Shown in pieces: positions 61,087 through 64,000 of a stretch of 64,000 bases of DNA (the first letter of the stretch is position 1; the number at the start of each line of letters is the position of its first letter). The DNA comes from Phycisphaerales bacterium. GTDB taxonomy: Bacteria > Planctomycetota > Phycisphaerae > Phycisphaerales > UBA1924. The stretch lies in assembly GCA_022843045.1 (NCBI GenBank), contig JALHOJ010000002.1, positions 17,680 through 81,679 on the forward strand, given 5' to 3'. Both the position numbers and the translations under genes were made by a program. The notes below the pieces were generated by a model that saw nothing but the letters and a program-made list of their open reading frames with translations, did not search any database and was not told where the DNA came from.

Positions 61087-61094
61087 GGAAGCGT
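61075..61094 (+). repeat. Dispersed hairpin family A copy spanning a stop codon
   Basis: Stem ACGC/GCGT with loop GCCCGTAAGGAA. The TAA inside the loop is the stop codon of the gene ending at 61086. Confidence 0.75.
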
Positions 61095-61192
61095 CGAACA
61101 CCACGTGCATCCGACTCGCGTCGTGCGTGCATTGCCTTTGGCCATCCAGCAACGCCCCATGCCGGCCGCGTTTCGTCCGCGTACGTTCCCGC

Positions 61193-62614
61193 ATGCTCGT
61201 CCGCTACAACGCCCCCGCCGCCATCGACGCCACGGGCCTGCACATCGCCCCCGCGAGCCTGCTGCTGCACGTCGATCGCCTGCATGCCGACGATGAGGCC
61301 CCCGAGTCGTCGCGCTCAGACTCCTCATCGCGCCACCCCACGCTCCCGCCCAACACCCTCCACGCCAACCTCCGCGTCGAAGCCCTCGCGACCCCAACCG
61401 AGATCGACGCCCACCTCCGCGCCCTCGGCGCCACCCCCGCCCGCACCATCAAAGTCGTTGACGCCATCCTCACCCCCGCCCTCGTCAACGCCCACTCCCA
61501 CCTCGACCTCACCCATATCGGCCCCCAGCCCTTCGACCCCGCGGAGGGCTTCACCGGTTTCATCAGGCTCGTGCTCTCGCGCCGCCTCACCGAGTTGCAC
61601 GACATCAACCGCAGCATCGCCTTGGGCGCATCCCTGTCCCTCGCCGGCGGCGTCGTAGCAGTGGGAGACATCGCAGGTGTCGTCGAAAGCAAGCCCTCGG
61701 TCTGGCCGCTGCTTGCCCTCGCAGGCACACCCCTGCACGGCGTGAGCTTTCTCGAGTACTTCGGCATCGGAGAGAGCGAGGAAGCTGGAGTGCACGACTC
61801 CCGCGCCGCAATCAAGGAAGCCGCTTCGCGCCACCCTGCGAACTCGAGAGTCCGACTAGGGCTTCAACCCCACGCGCCGTACACGGCGTCCCTCCGTCTC
61901 TATCTCGAAGCTTCTGCTCACGCTCATGGCGCACAACGAAACGGCGTCTACCCGATGCGTGTGTCGACCCATCTTGCCGAGTCTCCCGAAGAACGCGAAC
62001 TGATCACGCGCGGTAAGGGCCCATTCCGGCAGTTCTTGGAACGTGTGGGCTGGTGGAACCGCGCGGTGGAGAAGCGCTTCATCGGTTCAGAATCCCCGAT
62101 CTCATATTTCTTCTGCAACTGCAGCATCTTGGGCGAGATGCAGGCCCCTTTCCTCCTTGCTCACGTCAACAACTGCTCCAACTCCGACCTCCGCGACCTC
62201 GCCAACTCGCCCCACTCCATCGCCTACTGCCCCCGCTCCTCCAGCTACTTCCGCAACCACGAACACTTCGGCCCGCACCGCTACCGCGACATGCTCGCCG
62301 CCGGCATCAACGTCTGCCTCGGCACCGATTCCGTGATCAACCTCCCCAACGCCGATCGCCTCAGCACCCTCGACGAAGCCCGCTTCCTCTTCGCGCGCGA
62401 TGGCTTCGATCCGCGCGAACTGCTCGCGATGGCCACCATCCGCGGCGCGCGAGCCCTGGGCCTCCCCGAAACCGCCTTCCGCTTCTCGCAAGGCGACACG
62501 CTCGCCGGCCTGCTCGCGATTCCGGTGGCATCCAATTCTCCCAATCCCTGGGAAGCGATCCTGCGATCAACCGACGATCCGCAACTGATCGCCCTGCACA
62601 GCCAACCGCTTTAG
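61193..62614 (+). CDS. Amidohydrolase family protein
   Basis: Metal-dependent hydrolase of the TRZ/ATZ/aminofutalosine deaminase type. 473 residues from the ATG at 61193. Metal ligands: NAHSHLDL (His101, His103), GLQPHAPYTAS, STHLAESPEE and the aspartate in CLGTDSVINLPN. A stretch of about 55 polar residues (30-85) between two N-terminal beta strands is unusual. The substrate is unknown. Aminodeoxyfutalosine deaminase of menaquinone synthesis is attractive because the oxidase system here needs menaquinol, but nothing in the sequence proves it. Confidence 0.88.
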   Translation: MLVRYNAPAAIDATGLHIAPASLLLHVDRLHADDEAPESSRSDSSSRHPTLPPNTLHANLRVEALATPTEIDAHLRALGATPARTIKVVDAILTPALVNAHSHLDLTHIGPQPFDPAEGFTGFIRLVLSRRLTELHDINRSIALGASLSLAGGVVAVGDIAGVVESKPSVWPLLALAGTPLHGVSFLEYFGIGESEEAGVHDSRAAIKEAASRHPANSRVRLGLQPHAPYTASLRLYLEASAHAHGAQRNGVYPMRVSTHLAESPEERELITRGKGPFRQFLERVGWWNRAVEKRFIGSESPISYFFCNCSILGEMQAPFLLAHVNNCSNSDLRDLANSPHSIAYCPRSSSYFRNHEHFGPHRYRDMLAAGINVCLGTDSVINLPNADRLSTLDEARFLFARDGFDPRELLAMATIRGARALGLPETAFRFSQGDTLAGLLAIPVASNSPNPWEAILRSTDDPQLIALHSQPL

Positions 62615-62640
62615 GCACCCGCGAGCCACCTCCCGTATCC

Positions 62641-63624
62641 CTACTTGTTGAGATGCGCCGCCGTGAACAACCGCCCCGTCGTGCTCCGCTCCCACGTCCA
62701 CGCCGGGCCATGCTTGGACTCGTAGAACGTCCACATCTCAAACCAGTAACTCCGAAACGCCTGATCGCCCATCGGCGCAAAGTGCGCGTGCACCTTCTTC
62801 ATCACCTGCGCACTGCTGCCCTTCAGCCCCAGCATCGTCCGCCCATGCCGCACGCTCTCGGTGTCCAGCGGCAGGCGGCCATACCGCCCCAGCAACTGCA
62901 TGATGTTCGCCGCGGCGTACGGCCCGATGCCAGGTAGGTCCACAAGCGTCCGAAACAGCACATCGTCTGACGTCGCAGGATCCTGCAGCATTGCCTGATC
63001 AATCCCCCCTCGCTTCACGGGCATCGAAAACAACCTCGCCAGTTCAACGATCCGCTTGTCACGATACCCGACCCGGCACCGCCCCCGTAGCGTGCCAGCC
63101 GACACCTTCGCAAGTTGCTTCGCCGACGGAAACGCATGCGCAGTGACGCCGCCCAGTCGCACTTTCGCCCCAACCACCTCGCACAACCGCTGATTCATCG
63201 TGATCGTGCCCGGCCACTGCACATTGCAACTCGTCACCGTCTTGATCACATCCTCAAACAGCGTCGGCGAGCGAAACAAGCGGCCTCGCCCGCACTTCTT
63301 AAACCGCGGGTCGAGCCTGTGGAACGCCGCGAGCATCTCCGCCGACTCGTCGAGTCGAAGCATGCGCGTCACCTGCCCAACAAGCTCATCCTTTCCTTCT
63401 CGCAAAAGGCTCCGCGAAGTCCGCACCCGTAGCTTCCCGCCCGCGCCCTTCGGCTGAGCAATCTCCGCCAGCACGGGCCCGTCCGCAAGCGCAAACACCC
63501 GCCACAGCACCCGCGACTCATGATCCCAGTGATTCGGCGCAAGCAGAAAGTACCCATACGAGCACACGTCGCGCGCAAGGTCGTAGTCCGCCGGAGGCGC
63601 GAGTTGCAGCGTCGCTTGCTTCAA
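62641..63624 (-). CDS. HhH-GPD superfamily DNA glycosylase
   Basis: 327 residues from a TTG (the first possible start). The helix-hairpin-helix reads LVDLPGIGPYAAANIMQLLG, and the catalytic aspartate is in RLPLDTESVRH. The glycosylase core covers about 120-270. The first 110 residues and a C-terminal extension (about 280-327, SYWFEMWTFYESKHGPAW) resemble AlkA-like or OGG-like bacterial enzymes. No [4Fe-4S] cysteine loop is present. Base excision repair is likely; the damaged base cannot be named. Confidence 0.88.
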   Translation of the reverse strand: MKQATLQLAPPADYDLARDVCSYGYFLLAPNHWDHESRVLWRVFALADGPVLAEIAQPKGAGGKLRVRTSRSLLREGKDELVGQVTRMLRLDESAEMLAAFHRLDPRFKKCGRGRLFRSPTLFEDVIKTVTSCNVQWPGTITMNQRLCEVVGAKVRLGGVTAHAFPSAKQLAKVSAGTLRGRCRVGYRDKRIVELARLFSMPVKRGGIDQAMLQDPATSDDVLFRTLVDLPGIGPYAAANIMQLLGRYGRLPLDTESVRHGRTMLGLKGSSAQVMKKVHAHFAPMGDQAFRSYWFEMWTFYESKHGPAWTWERSTTGRLFTAAHLNK

Positions 63625-63644
63625 GGTTGTCTGCCTTCATCCGC

Positions 63645-63661
63645 GCTCCCATCGCGGGAGC
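63645..63661. repeat. Small hairpin between glycosylase and amidotransferase genes
   Basis: Stem GCTCCC/GGGAGC with loop ATCGC, in a 41-base gap between same-strand genes. It may end the transcript of the amidotransferase. Confidence 0.55.
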
Positions 63662-63665
63662 ACAC

Positions 63666-64000
63666 TCACGCGATCAGCCGCTTGGTCACCGGGAAGCACA
63701 GCGTCGCCAGATTGACGCACAGCCGATCGCTCAGCCGCGCGAACGACTCGTAGTGCTGATCCAACTGCACCTTGAGCTCGCTTTCGGTCAGGCCCGCCGC
63801 GATCATGTCATCCTTGCTGTGCGCGTTGATGTTCTCAACCAGCGCCCGGTCGCATTCAAAGTGATACTGCACCGCGAACGTCCGAATCCCGCAGCGGAAC
63901 ACCACATGCTTGGTGTGCTTGCTCGTGACCAACAGCGACGCCCCGGCAGGCAGAGTCTTCACTTCCTGTCCGCAAGAAAAGTACTGGTGATGGTTCCAAT
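63666..64000 (-). CDS. Class I glutamine amidotransferase (partial, cut by window edge)
   Basis: The C-terminal 111 residues are visible and the frame stays open to the right edge. The visible part has NHHQYFSCGQEV, TLPAGASLLVTS and FAVQYHFECD. The last resembles the catalytic His-x-Glu of the GATase domain (QFHPE, here QYHFE). A helical C-terminal end (KSYESFARLSDRLC-like) fits GMP-synthase-like amidotransferases of unknown substrate. The nucleophile cysteine would lie to the right of the window. Confidence 0.8.
   Translation of the reverse strand, partial: WNHHQYFSCGQEVKTLPAGASLLVTSKHTKHVVFRCGIRTFAVQYHFECDRALVENINAHSKDDMIAAGLTESELKVQLDQHYESFARLSDRLCVNLATLCFPVTKRLIA

Overview
The window looks like chromosomal DNA of a high-GC planctomycete, most likely class Phycisphaerae. 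I infer this from the LEPR-XLL-like N-terminus of a giant surface protein, a PEP-CTERM-like secreted protein, an alternative complex III operon joined to an A2-type (YSHPxVY) cytochrome oxidase, and the weak use of Shine-Dalgarno sites. No rRNA, CRISPR array or prophage was seen.

Layout. 1-6.2 kb: the edge of an accessory island, with a type III restriction (Res) gene cut by the left border, then a four-gene minus-strand cassette (small protein, DUF2924, large serine recombinase, HTH-like protein). It ends near an initiator tRNA gene whose 3' end faces the island. 6.4-12 kb (minus): an exported Mn-type superoxide dismutase, succinate dehydrogenase (sdhB, sdhA, sdhC) and a DUF1844 protein. 12.2-22 kb: a parvulin-like lipoprotein, YraN, a sensor kinase, an enlarged MiaB, SppA, a PEP-CTERM-like protein and two unknown membrane proteins. 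22-33 kb: aconitase with a LysR regulator, a methyltransferase, L27, AccD, a thioredoxin, two CNNM/CorC-like membrane proteins, HscB and an Asp/Glu racemase-like protein. 33.5-41.9 kb: one 2,761-residue secreted repeat protein, then a small methyltransferase. 42.8-61 kb: heme A synthase diverging from actABCDEF, SCO, coxB, coxA, coxC and coxD plus two unknown membrane proteins. This is a nearly complete route from menaquinol to oxygen. 61-64 kb: an amidohydrolase, a HhH-GPD glycosylase and a partial glutamine amidotransferase.

The core metabolic genes fit together. Aconitase and succinate dehydrogenase feed quinol, alternative complex III oxidises it, and caa3-type oxidase with its heme A and copper assembly factors reduces oxygen. 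The most unusual content is not a gene. At least three families of small dispersed hairpins occur here; in two of them the stem changes while the loop or flanks stay constant. Copies lie between respiratory genes, inside the coding frames of miaB and a methyltransferase, and in one case supply a stop codon. A Fur-like palindrome lies in the divergent heme A synthase/actA control region.
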